From Actinomycetota bacterium (GTDB taxonomy: Bacteria > Actinomycetota > Acidimicrobiia > IMCC26256 > JACPCJ01), in contig JACPCJ010000056.1 of NCBI GenBank assembly GCA_016179865.1, positions 1-44,577 of the forward strand: DNA of 44,577 nucleotides, in the 5' to 3' direction. The notes beneath the pieces were generated by a model, which saw nothing but the letters and a program-made list of their open reading frames with translations, was not told where the DNA came from and did not search any database. This document shows, piece by piece, positions 29,532-38,370 of the stretch. The position numbers and the translations under genes were made by a program. The first letter of the stretch is position 1. Every line of letters begins with the position of its first letter.

Positions 29532-31421
29532 ATGATGTTGATGATGAACCCGGTTGACTTCGCCGGCCAGACGCTCGCGGGCCGCTACCGGCTCCTGCAC
29601 CCCCTCGGTGCCGGCTCGGGCGGGCGGGCGTTCGTGGCCCACGACACCCAGCTCGGCCGCAAGGTCGCCGTCAAGGTGCTCCACGAGGGCCTCGCCTCCG
29701 ACCCCGGCTTCCTCGATCGCTTCCGGGCCGAGGCCAGGGCCGTGGCGTCGCTCCACCACCCCAATATCGTGACGCTGCACGACTGGGGCGAGGACCCGGT
29801 GGCGTTCATGGTCTTCGAGCTGCTCCAGGGCGGGAGCCTGGCCGGGATGCTGCGGGCCGGCCATCGCCTCACCGCCGCCCAGGCTTCCCACCTCGGCTCC
29901 CAGGTCGTGGCGGGGCTGGAGCACGCCCACGAGCGGGGGCTCGTGCACCGCGACGTCAAGCCCGCCAACCTCCTGTTCGACGACCGGGGCACGGTGAAGA
30001 TCGCCGACTTCGGCCTCGCCCGGGCCCTGGCCGAGTCGGGCGCCACCGAACCCGTGGAGGGCGTCGTGGGGACCGCCCGTTACCTCGCCCCCGAGCAGGC
30101 CACCGGGGAGACCCTCGACGGCCGGGCCGACCTCTACTCCCTCGCACTCGTCCTCGTGGAAGCGGTGGTCGGTGATGTGCCGCTTCGAGGTGACGGGCCC
30201 CTCGCCACCTTGAGCCTTCGAGCCTCGACCCCGATCGAGGCCCCCGTCGAGCTGGGCGCCCTGGGCGTGGTGGTGGAACGAGCCGGGCTCCCGTCACCCC
30301 TCGAGCGGTACCCCGACGCCCCCGCCATGGGCCGGGCCATCACGGCGGCGGCGGCGATGCTTCCCGAGCCGGAGCCGCTCCCGGTCGTGGGGCTCGGCAT
30401 CGATCTCACCGAGCCCGAGCCGACCGAGATGGGGATCCCGGTCGCGCGTTCGGAGCCGCTGACCCAGGCCACCACCGAGGCGGTCGAGGCGGTGGAGGCG
30501 GTCGAGGCGGTGGAGTCCGAGGGCGAGGTGGCTCCGGAGGACGTGCCCCGGCGCCGGCGCCTGCTCATTCCTTGGGTCGTGGGCCTCGCGGCGGGGGCGG
30601 CGCTCGTGGCCGCGGCGTGGGCCCTGGGCCAGGCCGGCGGCCCCCTGGTGCACGCTCCCAACCTGGTCGGCGGCACCGAGGAGATCGCGTCCACGTCGGT
30701 CGCCGGGGTCGGTCTGTCGCTCGACGTGGAGGACCGTGTCTATTCGGCCGACCCCCCGGGCACCATCGTGCGCCAGTCGCCGGCGCCCGGCGACGGCCTC
30801 CGCCGGGGCCAGAAGGTCGGCGTGGTGGTGTCGCGTGGCGCCGAGCCGGTCGACCTTCCGCCCGCTACTGGGCGCCCGGAGGCCGAGGCCCGCGAGGCCC
30901 TGGAGGCGGCCGGGTTCGAGGTCAGCGTCGAGCAGCGCTTCGACGACGCCGCCCCGGTGGGGGAGGTCATCCTTCAGGAGCCGTCGGCGCGGCGGGCTCC
31001 GCAGGGCTCGTCGGTGACCCTGGTGGTGTCGAAGGGTCCCGAGCCCGTGGTGCTGCCCAACGTCATCGGGCGCACGGCCGACGAGGCCGAGGCGACGCTT
31101 TCCGACCTGCGGTTCGACGTGCTGCGCACGGAGGAGTTCAGCGACACGGTCGAGAAGGGACGGGTCATCCGCCAGGACCCGGTGGCCGGGGCCGAGGCCG
31201 TCCCCAGCTCGGAGGTCACGATCGTGATCTCGAAGGGCCCCAACCGGGTGACGATCCCCGACGTGCGGGGGCTCACCGTCGAGGACGCCACGAACAAGAT
31301 CGAGGCGGCCGGCCTCGAGGTCGACGTCGTCGGCTACAAGCCCGGGGGCAGGGTGAAGAGCCAAGACCCCGAAGGCGGCCTCATGCTTGAGCGGGGCCGC
31401 ACCGTCACCCTGTTCGTCTGA
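29532..31421 (+). CDS. Serine/threonine protein kinase with C-terminal PASTA domains (PknB-like)
   Basis: FAGQTLAGRYRLLHPLGAGSGGRAFVAHDTQLGRKVAVKVL...GLVHRDVKPANLLFDDRGTVKIADFGLARAL...GTARYLAPEQATG; TM at WVVGLAAGAALVAAAWAL; about four PASTA repeats. Confidence 0.94.
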   Translation: MMLMMNPVDFAGQTLAGRYRLLHPLGAGSGGRAFVAHDTQLGRKVAVKVLHEGLASDPGFLDRFRAEARAVASLHHPNIVTLHDWGEDPVAFMVFELLQGGSLAGMLRAGHRLTAAQASHLGSQVVAGLEHAHERGLVHRDVKPANLLFDDRGTVKIADFGLARALAESGATEPVEGVVGTARYLAPEQATGETLDGRADLYSLALVLVEAVVGDVPLRGDGPLATLSLRASTPIEAPVELGALGVVVERAGLPSPLERYPDAPAMGRAITAAAAMLPEPEPLPVVGLGIDLTEPEPTEMGIPVARSEPLTQATTEAVEAVEAVEAVESEGEVAPEDVPRRRRLLIPWVVGLAAGAALVAAAWALGQAGGPLVHAPNLVGGTEEIASTSVAGVGLSLDVEDRVYSADPPGTIVRQSPAPGDGLRRGQKVGVVVSRGAEPVDLPPATGRPEAEAREALEAAGFEVSVEQRFDDAAPVGEVILQEPSARRAPQGSSVTLVVSKGPEPVVLPNVIGRTADEAEATLSDLRFDVLRTEEFSDTVEKGRVIRQDPVAGAEAVPSSEVTIVISKGPNRVTIPDVRGLTVEDATNKIEAAGLEVDVVGYKPGGRVKSQDPEGGLMLERGRTVTLFV

Positions 31422-31437
31422 CCCGCACCCGCCCTTT

Positions 31438-31480
31438 TTGGGCCTCTTGCTCCACAGAATGTGCGCACCGAGAGGCCCAA
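31438..31480. repeat. 10-bp inverted repeat TTGGGCCTCT...AGAGGCCCAA with 23-nt loop (possible terminator)
   Basis: Read in sequence, between kinase stop and vapB. Confidence 0.6.
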
Positions 31481-31496
31481 TTGCGGGAGTGACGAA

Positions 31497-31519
31497 TCTG
31501 CCATATGATCTGGCAGATG
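31497..31519 (+). promoter_or_regulatory. vapB operator/promoter ATCTGCCA-tatgatc-TGGCAGAT with -10 TATGAT (31504-31509) in the spacer, 7 nt before ATG 31517
   Basis: 8-bp perfect arms, -10 exactly between them. Confidence 0.75.
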
Positions 31520-31720
31520 CGAACGACGCTCGATATCGACGACGACCTCATGGAACGGCTGATCGAGCGGCATCGTGACCTGTCGAAGACGGAGGCCATC
31601 GAGACGGCCATCCGGTGCTACTTGCAGCGAGACGCCGCCGACCGCCTCCGGGCGCTCGCCGGCCAGCTCGACGTGGAGGACGTCTCGGCCGAGCTTCGGC
31701 GCGCCGATCGCACGACGTGA
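31517..31720 (+). CDS. vapB: VapB-type antitoxin
   Basis: MRTTLDIDDDLMERLIERHRDLSKTEAIETAIRCYLQRDAADRLRALAGQLDVEDVSAELRRADRTT. Confidence 0.88.
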   Translation: MRTTLDIDDDLMERLIERHRDLSKTEAIETAIRCYLQRDAADRLRALAGQLDVEDVSAELRRADRTT

Positions 31721-32109
31721 GCGTCCTGCCCGACACGTCGATCTGGGTCGGTTATTTCCGCGGGGGCGACCAGAAGTCGACGGACGAGATGTCGGCCCTC
31801 ATCCACGACGACGAAGCGGTCATGTGTGGGCCTGTGCTGGCCGAACTTGTTGTCGGAACGAAGCCTGAATCGAGGGTGACGCTCTACGAGGCCGTCGCCG
31901 GGCTGCGTTGGGCGTCACTCAGTCATCGGGCCTGGCGGCGAGTCGGGGAGGTCGGGTCAGCGCTGCGAGCGGCCGGGATGTCGGTTCCACTCACCGACAT
32001 CGAGATTGCTGTTTCCGCGGTCGAGGCGGATGCCGCGCTCTGGTCGCTCGACACCGACTTTGAGCGCGTCGCCACCGCGGTCCCGGAACTGCGCCTGCAC
32101 CGGCCCTGA
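31717..32109 (+). CDS. vapC: VapC-type PIN-domain toxin
   Basis: VSVLPDTSIWVGYFRGGDQKSTDEMSALIHDDEAVMCGPVLAELVVGTK...VPLTDIEIAVSAVEADAALWSLDTDFERVA; GTGA overlap with vapB. Confidence 0.88.
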   Translation: MSVLPDTSIWVGYFRGGDQKSTDEMSALIHDDEAVMCGPVLAELVVGTKPESRVTLYEAVAGLRWASLSHRAWRRVGEVGSALRAAGMSVPLTDIEIAVSAVEADAALWSLDTDFERVATAVPELRLHRP

Positions 32110-32209
32110 CCGAAGCGGGCACGGCGCCGCCGCATTTCTTGACCGGCGGGTCGGAAAACTAACGTCGGGCGTTCCCACGACCATGAGCGAGTAGGCAAAG
32201 GAGCCCCCC

Positions 32210-33088
32210 ATGGGTGCACTCGACGGGCGCGTCGCCATCATCACTGGAGCCGGCCGGGGCATCGGCCGCGAGCACGCACTCTTGTACGCCAGCGAGGGGG
32301 CCAATGTCGTCGTCAACGACCTCGGAGGATCAGCCGACGGCACCGGCGAAGACGTCGGGCCGGCCCAGGAGGTGGTGAACGAGATCACCGCCATGGGCGG
32401 CGAGGCCGTCGCCAACACCGACAACATCGCCGACTGGGAGGGTGCCCAGCGCCTCATCAACCAGGCGATTGAGACCTTCGGTGACCTGCACGTGTTGGTG
32501 AACAACGCCGGCATCCTGCGCGACCGGGTGCTGGTGAACATGACCGAGGAGGAGTGGGACGCCGTCATCCACGTCCACCTGAAGGGCCACTTCTGCCCGA
32601 CCCGCTTCGCCGCCGCCTACTGGCGGGAGCAGACGAAGGCCGGCAAGGAAGTCAAGGCCAACATCGTCAACACGTCGTCGACATCGGGCCTCCTGGGCAA
32701 CGCGGGCCAGACCAACTACGGCGCCGCCAAGGCCGGCATCGCCGCCTTCTCGATCATCTGTGGCATGGAGCTGGAGCGCTACGGCGTGCGCAGCAACGCC
32801 ATCGCCCCCGCCGCCCGTACCCGGATGACCGAGCAGACGCCGGGCCTCGGCGACATCGTCAAGGCTCCCGAGGACGAGGCCAAGTTCGACGTGTGGAACC
32901 CGGCCAACATCTCGCCGCTCGTCGGCTACCTCGGCACCGAGGACTGCCCCTTCAACGGCAAGACCTTCTTCATCCAGGGCGGCACGGTGCGGCTGTTCCA
33001 GGGCTGGACCATGACCGAGACCCTGGAGAAGGACGACCGCTGGACGGTGGCCGAGCTCGAGTCGGAGATGAAGCTCTTCGTGTCGTAG
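32210..33088 (+). CDS. Short-chain dehydrogenase/reductase (SDR)
   Basis: LDGRVAIITGAGRGIGREHALLYASEGANVVVNDLGG...VNNAGILRD...TSSTSGLLGNAGQTNYGAAKAGIAAFS; SD AAAGGAG. Confidence 0.95.
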   Translation: MGALDGRVAIITGAGRGIGREHALLYASEGANVVVNDLGGSADGTGEDVGPAQEVVNEITAMGGEAVANTDNIADWEGAQRLINQAIETFGDLHVLVNNAGILRDRVLVNMTEEEWDAVIHVHLKGHFCPTRFAAAYWREQTKAGKEVKANIVNTSSTSGLLGNAGQTNYGAAKAGIAAFSIICGMELERYGVRSNAIAPAARTRMTEQTPGLGDIVKAPEDEAKFDVWNPANISPLVGYLGTEDCPFNGKTFFIQGGTVRLFQGWTMTETLEKDDRWTVAELESEMKLFVS

Positions 33089-33089
33089 C

Positions 33090-34442
33090 TCAGGCGTCGA
33101 ACCGACGGGCCCCGTCGGCGACGGCCTGGCGGGCGACGGTGGCCCGGCGTCCGACCGTCCATCGGGCGACCAGGGTCCGCGGCAGCCGCAGGAGAACGGC
33201 GACGATGACTCGGGCGCGGCGCCTGACGAAGTACGGCTGTGGGCGCCGTCGGGCCCGGAGCCGTTGGAACACCTCGCTGCGCATGAACCGCCACCAGTCG
33301 CCCACGTAGCGGCGGAGCTCGCGGCGCCAGACCGGACCGGGCGCGTTCTTGGCCAGCGTCAGGAGCGCATTGCGGTGGGAGTAGTGATCGGCGATCGCCG
33401 AGCGATGCCCGACGATGGCCCCCCGCACGTGCCGGGCTCGCGACTCGGGCACGTAGACGTAGCGCCAGCCCCGGAGCCGCCCCCGCCACGACAGGTCGAG
33501 TTCCTCCGAGTACAGGAACAGGCCGGCGTCGAGGAGGCCCACGTCCCGCAGGTAGGCGGCGTCGAGGAGGACCACGGCGCCCGTCCAGGCAAAGACCTCG
33601 ACCGCCTCGTCGAAGTGGGGACCGTCGGGCTGCCCGTAGCCCCGTTCGGCGCCGTAAGCGCCGTCCACGAGGCGGGCGCCGGCGCTGTTGATGACGTCGA
33701 AGTTCGGTCCGCCGACCAGCAGGTCGACGTGACGGAATCCCGGTCCGACCTCGGCGTTGGTGGCGGTCCCCGCGTCGTCGAAGACGAGGGGTTTGGTGCG
33801 GTCGGCGTCGACCTGGAGCCGGAACTCGGCCGGTTCGTCCTGACCAGTGGGGACGGGGAGGAAGAGCGTGGCCTCGGGACCCGTCCACCGGAAGTGCGGT
33901 GCCGCCGGTTCGCGCTCGAGCGGGAAGGACCCCTCGGGAAACACGGTGTGGTCCCAGCAGTCCTCGCCGTCGCGCACGATCTCGCTCACCCTCACCCCGA
34001 GGGTGCGCTCGTCACCGCCGCCCGGTTCCCAAGGCTCGGTGCGGACGCCGACGCGACGGTACGACGGTTCGAGGAACACCCGGGGGTTGGCGGCGCCGAT
34101 CTTCGGGTCGCTGGCGACCGCGTCGACCAGGGGCGCGAGCCACCCGGGCTCGACGAAGGCGTCGGGGTTGACGAGGGCGACGTAGTCGACGCCGTCGAGA
34201 TCGGCCAGGGCGAGGTTGTTGCCACCGGCGTAGCCGAGGTTGCGGCGGCTGCGCAGGAGCGCCACGTTGGGGAATTGGCTTGCGATCTCGTCGGCGCTGC
34301 CGTCGGTGGAGGCATTGTCGACGACCACCACGTCGAGGGCATCCGGCGACCACTCCGTCTTGGCCAGATGTTGGAGGCAGCGGAGCACGTGTTCGCCGCC
34401 GTTGAAGTTGACGACGACGACCCGCACCCTCGGGGAGCTCAT
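33090..34442 (-). CDS. Family 2 glycosyltransferase (rhamnosyltransferase-like) with internal insertion
   Basis: VVVVNFNGGEHVLRCLQHL...DVVVVDNASTDGSADEIA...NLGYAGGNNLAL...VNPDAFVEPGWL...GLFLYSEELDLSWRGRLRGWRYVYVPESRARHVRG. Confidence 0.92.
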   Translation of the reverse strand: MSSPRVRVVVVNFNGGEHVLRCLQHLAKTEWSPDALDVVVVDNASTDGSADEIASQFPNVALLRSRRNLGYAGGNNLALADLDGVDYVALVNPDAFVEPGWLAPLVDAVASDPKIGAANPRVFLEPSYRRVGVRTEPWEPGGGDERTLGVRVSEIVRDGEDCWDHTVFPEGSFPLEREPAAPHFRWTGPEATLFLPVPTGQDEPAEFRLQVDADRTKPLVFDDAGTATNAEVGPGFRHVDLLVGGPNFDVINSAGARLVDGAYGAERGYGQPDGPHFDEAVEVFAWTGAVVLLDAAYLRDVGLLDAGLFLYSEELDLSWRGRLRGWRYVYVPESRARHVRGAIVGHRSAIADHYSHRNALLTLAKNAPGPVWRRELRRYVGDWWRFMRSEVFQRLRARRRPQPYFVRRRARVIVAVLLRLPRTLVARWTVGRRATVARQAVADGARRFDA

Positions 34443-34502
34443 GTCACCTTCTTGGTACCGGATTCCGCGCCCAGGGCGGGATTCAGAACCAAGAACAGGG
34501 TG

Positions 34503-34838
34503 TCAAGGGGGAGGAGGCGGTGGTGGCGCGTCCGCTGACGGGGCGTCGCCGGGCGGGGGCGGGGGGGCAGGGGTGTCAGCCACGGCGGCCGGAGCCTCGC
34601 CCGATACGGCCTGGGCGACGGCCGCGGGCGGAACGATGTCGGTCTTGAGGCCCCGTGGCTCGCCTCCACCCCAGGGGCGGACGGCCACGAGGATGCCGAG
34701 CACGATGCCGACGACGAGGGCGATGGTGAGGACGGGGCTGTCGAGCGGAACGATGCCGAACAGGGCGAGGTCAAGGGCCAGGAAGATCCCGAAGACGATC
34801 CCCGAGATCACACCCAAGATGGGACGCCGCCGTCTCAT
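34503..34838 (-). CDS. Small two-TM membrane protein with Pro-rich C-terminal tail
   Basis: MRRRRPILGVISGIVFGIFLALDLALFGIVPLDSPVLTIALVVGIVLGILVAVRPWGGGE...APPPPPPP; ATGA overlap with upstream gene. Confidence 0.75.
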   Translation of the reverse strand: MRRRRPILGVISGIVFGIFLALDLALFGIVPLDSPVLTIALVVGIVLGILVAVRPWGGGEPRGLKTDIVPPAAVAQAVSGEAPAAVADTPAPPPPPGDAPSADAPPPPPPP

Positions 34839-35407
34839 GGCTTGCCCCTCGCCGCAAGACCCAGACCGGCGGCGGCCGCGGCGCTGACGGCGGCCGAGCC
34901 GAGGCTGGCGGCGTTGACGGCGCTGCCGGCGATCTCGACGTCGATCGAGCCGCTGCACGTCGTGCCCGCTTGCGTGTGGCTGCCGCTGGCGGTGGCCTTG
35001 AGGCCGCCGAGAAGCCCGGCCGGGAGGTCGAGGTCATAGGTAGTGGAGTCGGCCGTGCTCACCTTGTCGGTGTCGCCGCCCCAGCTCCACGTCTCGATGG
35101 TGGGGTCGTCGAGGCCGGGGATGAGGTCGAGGCCGGGCGCCACGTCGAGGCTGATGCCTCCTGAGTACGGCATCTCGTCACTGGGGCTGGCCACGGTGAT
35201 GCTGCCCTCGTAGTCCACGTCGGCGGCGCGGGGGATCTTGTAGCGCTCCGTGCTCTCGGCGTCCACGGCGACCGAGGTGCCGTCGTCGCCGCTGATGACC
35301 CCCGACGCCGTGCACTCGGGGCTGAGCGACGCGCCCGCGGGGCCGGCGAACAGCAGAAGGGAGAACCCCATCGCCAACCCGCAGATGGTCAAGAACCGCC
35401 GAAGCAC
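34835..35407 (-). CDS. Secreted/membrane-anchored hypothetical protein
   Basis: VLRRFLTICGLAMGFSLLLFAGPAGASLSPECTASGV... signal peptide; C-terminal hydrophobic Ala-rich segment; GTG 35407 chosen from promoter position. Confidence 0.75.
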   Translation of the reverse strand: MLRRFLTICGLAMGFSLLLFAGPAGASLSPECTASGVISGDDGTSVAVDAESTERYKIPRAADVDYEGSITVASPSDEMPYSGGISLDVAPGLDLIPGLDDPTIETWSWGGDTDKVSTADSTTYDLDLPAGLLGGLKATASGSHTQAGTTCSGSIDVEIAGSAVNAASLGSAAVSAAAAAGLGLAARGKP

Positions 35408-35414
35408 GGGCCGC

Positions 35415-35443
35415 ACTCTAGGGAGCCTTCTGGTGGCGGTCAA
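35415..35443 (-). promoter_or_regulatory. Sigma70-type promoter: -35 TTGACC (35438-35443), 17 nt, -10 TAGAGT (35415-35420), 7 nt to GTG 35407
   Basis: Read directly on the minus strand. Confidence 0.7.
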
Positions 35444-36228
35444 TCACCATCACCCTTCGCGCTGGTCTGGCTCCGGCCGCGCTCCACGATGCTCGCCCGG
35501 CGGCGCTCGACCTCCTCGGGCTGCACGCGCCAGGCGACGAACTCCTCGCGCTCGAGCTTCCAGCAGTCATCGAGGGTCATGGCGACGCCGAGGTCGTAGT
35601 TGCGCTTCAGTCGCCGGAGGGTGCGTTGGTCGTTTCCGGCGACGTCGCGGGCAAGGTCGAGGGCGGTGGCGAGGAGCTGTTCGTGGGGGACGACGTGGTT
35701 GACGAGCCCGAGCCGCAGCGCCTCGGCGGCATCCACGAAGTTGCCGGTGAAGCTCATCTCCCTGGCCTTGCGGATGCCGACGGCCTGGGGCAGAAGGGGC
35801 GTCATGCCGCCCCCGGGGAGGGCTCCGACGCGGGCGTGGGTGTCGGCGAAGCGGGCCCGGTCGGAGGCCACGAGGAGGTCGCAGTTGAGGGCGATCTCCA
35901 AGCCGCCCGTTACCGCGGGCCCGTTCACCGCGCCGATGACGGGCTTGGTCATTCTCCACAGGACGGAGAACGGGTTGGCGTTGACGCTTCCGGTGCCGAC
36001 GAGGTTGGCGGCCGTCGAGCCCAGTTCGCGCAGGTCAAGGCCGGCGCAGAAGGCCGGGTCGGCACCCGTGAGCACGATGACGCTGACGGCGTCATCGGTC
36101 TCGGCGTCGTCGAGGGCGTCGGCGAACGCCGCCATGACCTCCGAGTTCAGGGCGTTGCGAGCCTCGGGGCGGTTGAGCGTGATCGTGCGAACGGCATCGT
36201 CGGTTCTGGTCAGGACGACTTCAGCCAC
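35440..36228 (-). CDS. Enoyl-CoA hydratase/isomerase family protein
   Basis: AVRTITLNRPEARNALNSEVMAAFADALDDAETDDAVSVIVLTGADPAFCAGLDLREL...KPVIGAVNGPAVTGGLEIALNCDLLVASDRARFADTHARVGALPGGGMT. Confidence 0.95.
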   Translation of the reverse strand: MAEVVLTRTDDAVRTITLNRPEARNALNSEVMAAFADALDDAETDDAVSVIVLTGADPAFCAGLDLRELGSTAANLVGTGSVNANPFSVLWRMTKPVIGAVNGPAVTGGLEIALNCDLLVASDRARFADTHARVGALPGGGMTPLLPQAVGIRKAREMSFTGNFVDAAEALRLGLVNHVVPHEQLLATALDLARDVAGNDQRTLRRLKRNYDLGVAMTLDDCWKLEREEFVAWRVQPEEVERRRASIVERGRSQTSAKGDGD

Positions 36229-36246
36229 GTGCGGGAGCGTAGGGGG

Positions 36247-36843
36247 TCAGGTCGTATCGGTGCGCTCGGCGACCCTGTCGAGCACGGCAACCATGACGGA
36301 ACGCAGCCGGGCCCTGACGTCATCGTCGGTGCCCGCCCAGATGTCGCGACCGCCGCTTGCGAGCACGATCACGACCTCGCCGGTGTCGACATAGAGACCC
36401 TCCACGAAATCGGAGGTGATCCCGACTTGGGGGTCTGTCAAGCGGATGGCGAAGTAGGCCTCGTCGCCAAGACCGTCGGCCGCATCGAGCCGGAACTTCC
36501 CGCCCTCGAAGGTCTTGCTCACCTCCGACTCGAAATCGCCCTCGCCACGCGAGAGCACCTCGAAGAACAAGTCGGCTTGGTACGGGTTGCCCTCGTCGGT
36601 CGGCCAGGCGCACTGGCCGTTCTGGGGCTCGATGACCTCGTGTTTGGCGGCATGGCCGACGAGCCGCTCGACCTCCTCGGCCGTGATCAGAGCGCGGCAC
36701 ACGCTGCGCTCGGCGGCGGGGGGGAAACCGCGGGGCTTGCTGGTTGTGGTGGCGAGGCCCGCGGTCGTCGGCGCCGAGCTCTGGTCGCCGCTGTCGTCGC
36801 CTGTGAAGGAGAGGACGATCAGGCCCACGAGGAAGGCGGCCAC
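36247..36843 (-). CDS. Membrane-anchored hypothetical protein (start uncertain)
   Basis: VAAFLVGLIVLSFTGDDSGDQSSAPTTAGLATTTSKPRGFPPAAERSVCRALITAEEVERLVGHAAKHEVIEPQNGQCAW... Confidence 0.7.
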   Translation of the reverse strand: MAAFLVGLIVLSFTGDDSGDQSSAPTTAGLATTTSKPRGFPPAAERSVCRALITAEEVERLVGHAAKHEVIEPQNGQCAWPTDEGNPYQADLFFEVLSRGEGDFESEVSKTFEGGKFRLDAADGLGDEAYFAIRLTDPQVGITSDFVEGLYVDTGEVVIVLASGGRDIWAGTDDDVRARLRSVMVAVLDRVAERTDTT

Positions 36844-37009
36844 GATGCCGAGCTGGAAGCGGAGGGAGGGGCGACGTCGTGCGATCGGCCATTCTCGCGT
36901 CGCTGATCCCTGCGAATTTGGTTTCGTTTTTCACATCCCGCCGCGGTGACTTCGCCAAGTTCGGTGCTGGGGGGCGCGGTCCGCGTAACTGTCACACCCA
37001 GATGCGACC

Positions 37010-38272
37010 ATGGCCGACATGGAGATCATCTGGCTGTTCACAGGTCTGTTCATGGGGTTGGCGTTGGGTTCCGGCGCCGCGGCGCTGGTCTACCGCTCTC
37101 GCCTGGCGGCGGCGTCGGCCCGCTCGGCCGCCACCGAGCAGCAGATCGAGCACGAGCGCGAGCTGGCGAGCCAGAAGCTGGCATATGCCGAAGAGGTCAA
37201 TGCCCGTCTCGACGAGCGCCTGCGGGCCGTCTCGGGTGACGCTCTGCGCACCAACAGCGAGACATTCCTCCAGCTCGCCAGCGCCACGTTCGATCCCATC
37301 ACCCAGCGGCTCGACAGCTTCGACCGCCAGCTCCAGGACTTCCGGACTTCTCACGGGTCGATCTCTCAGCACCTGTCGTCGGTGGCTCGCGAGACGTCCA
37401 ACTTGACCAATGCCCTGCGCAAGCCGAGCGTGCGGGGTCGGTGGGGTGAGATCAGCCTCCGCAACGCCGTCGAAGCGGCCGGGCTGAGCGCCCACTGCGA
37501 CTTCACGGAGCAGGCCACCGTCGAGAGCGACGAGGGTCGTCGCCGCCCCGACATGGTGGTGCGGTTGCCCGGCAACCGGCAGGTGGTGGTCGATTCCAAG
37601 GTGCCGCTCGAGGCCTACCTCGAAGCGGCCAACACCGAAGACGAGGTGACGCGCGCCGCGAAGATCGCGGAGCACGCCGCTCAAGTGCGCAAGCACGTCC
37701 AGGAACTCGCCAAGAAGAGCTACTGGGAGCAGTTCGACCGGGCGCCGGAGTGCGTGGTGATGTTCCTGCGCCTCGAAGCGACCTTGGCCGCCGCCCTCGA
37801 AGCGGACTCGGGGCTGTTCGAAGAGGCCGCCCGGAGCCGGGTCATCCTCGCCACCCCCAGCACGCTCGTCGGGGTTCTCTTCGCCATCGGCCAGGCGTGG
37901 CGCCAGGAGGCCGTCGCCGAGAACGCCGAGCGCATCAGCGAGATGGGGCGCGAGCTTTACAAGCGCCTGGCCACGATGGGTGACCACTTCGCCAAACTGG
38001 GGCGCGGGATCAAGAGCGTCGTCGGCACCTACAACGACACCGTCGGGTCCCTCGAGGGGCGTGTCCTGGCGACGGCGCGCAAGTTCGACGCCCTGGGTGC
38101 GGCCTCCGGCGACATCGACATTCTCAACCCGGTGGAGTCGGCGCCCCGCCCCCTCACCTCCGAAGAGCTGGTGGCGGGCGACGCCCGTGTCTTCGAGCTC
38201 CCCGCCGAGCTCCCCGCCGAGGTGGCCATCGACGACGATGATTACGGCACGCTCGGCCGAGCCGCCCGGTAG
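37010..38272 (+). CDS. rmuC: DNA recombination protein RmuC
   Basis: RGRWGEISLRNAVEAAGLSAHCDFTEQ...RRPDMVVRLPGNRQVVVDSKVPLEAYLEA...LATPSTLVGVLFAIGQAWRQEAVAENAERISEMGRELYKRLATMGDHFAKLGRGI. Confidence 0.95.
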   Translation: MADMEIIWLFTGLFMGLALGSGAAALVYRSRLAAASARSAATEQQIEHERELASQKLAYAEEVNARLDERLRAVSGDALRTNSETFLQLASATFDPITQRLDSFDRQLQDFRTSHGSISQHLSSVARETSNLTNALRKPSVRGRWGEISLRNAVEAAGLSAHCDFTEQATVESDEGRRRPDMVVRLPGNRQVVVDSKVPLEAYLEAANTEDEVTRAAKIAEHAAQVRKHVQELAKKSYWEQFDRAPECVVMFLRLEATLAAALEADSGLFEEAARSRVILATPSTLVGVLFAIGQAWRQEAVAENAERISEMGRELYKRLATMGDHFAKLGRGIKSVVGTYNDTVGSLEGRVLATARKFDALGAASGDIDILNPVESAPRPLTSEELVAGDARVFELPAELPAEVAIDDDDYGTLGRAAR

Positions 38273-38370
38273 GCCCGGTCGTCCCCTGGCCCCGTTCTTG
38301 GGTCCTTCGTTGCGCCCCCGCCGCGAGAAGTCGGGCCAAGAATGAGCTGGCGTCGGTAGCCTCGGCGTCC

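Noticed and set aside
32183-32194. Three-codon upstream ORF (ATG AGC GAG TAG) before the SDR gene
   Set aside because: Too short to distinguish from chance; normal SD AAAGGAG precedes the SDR start
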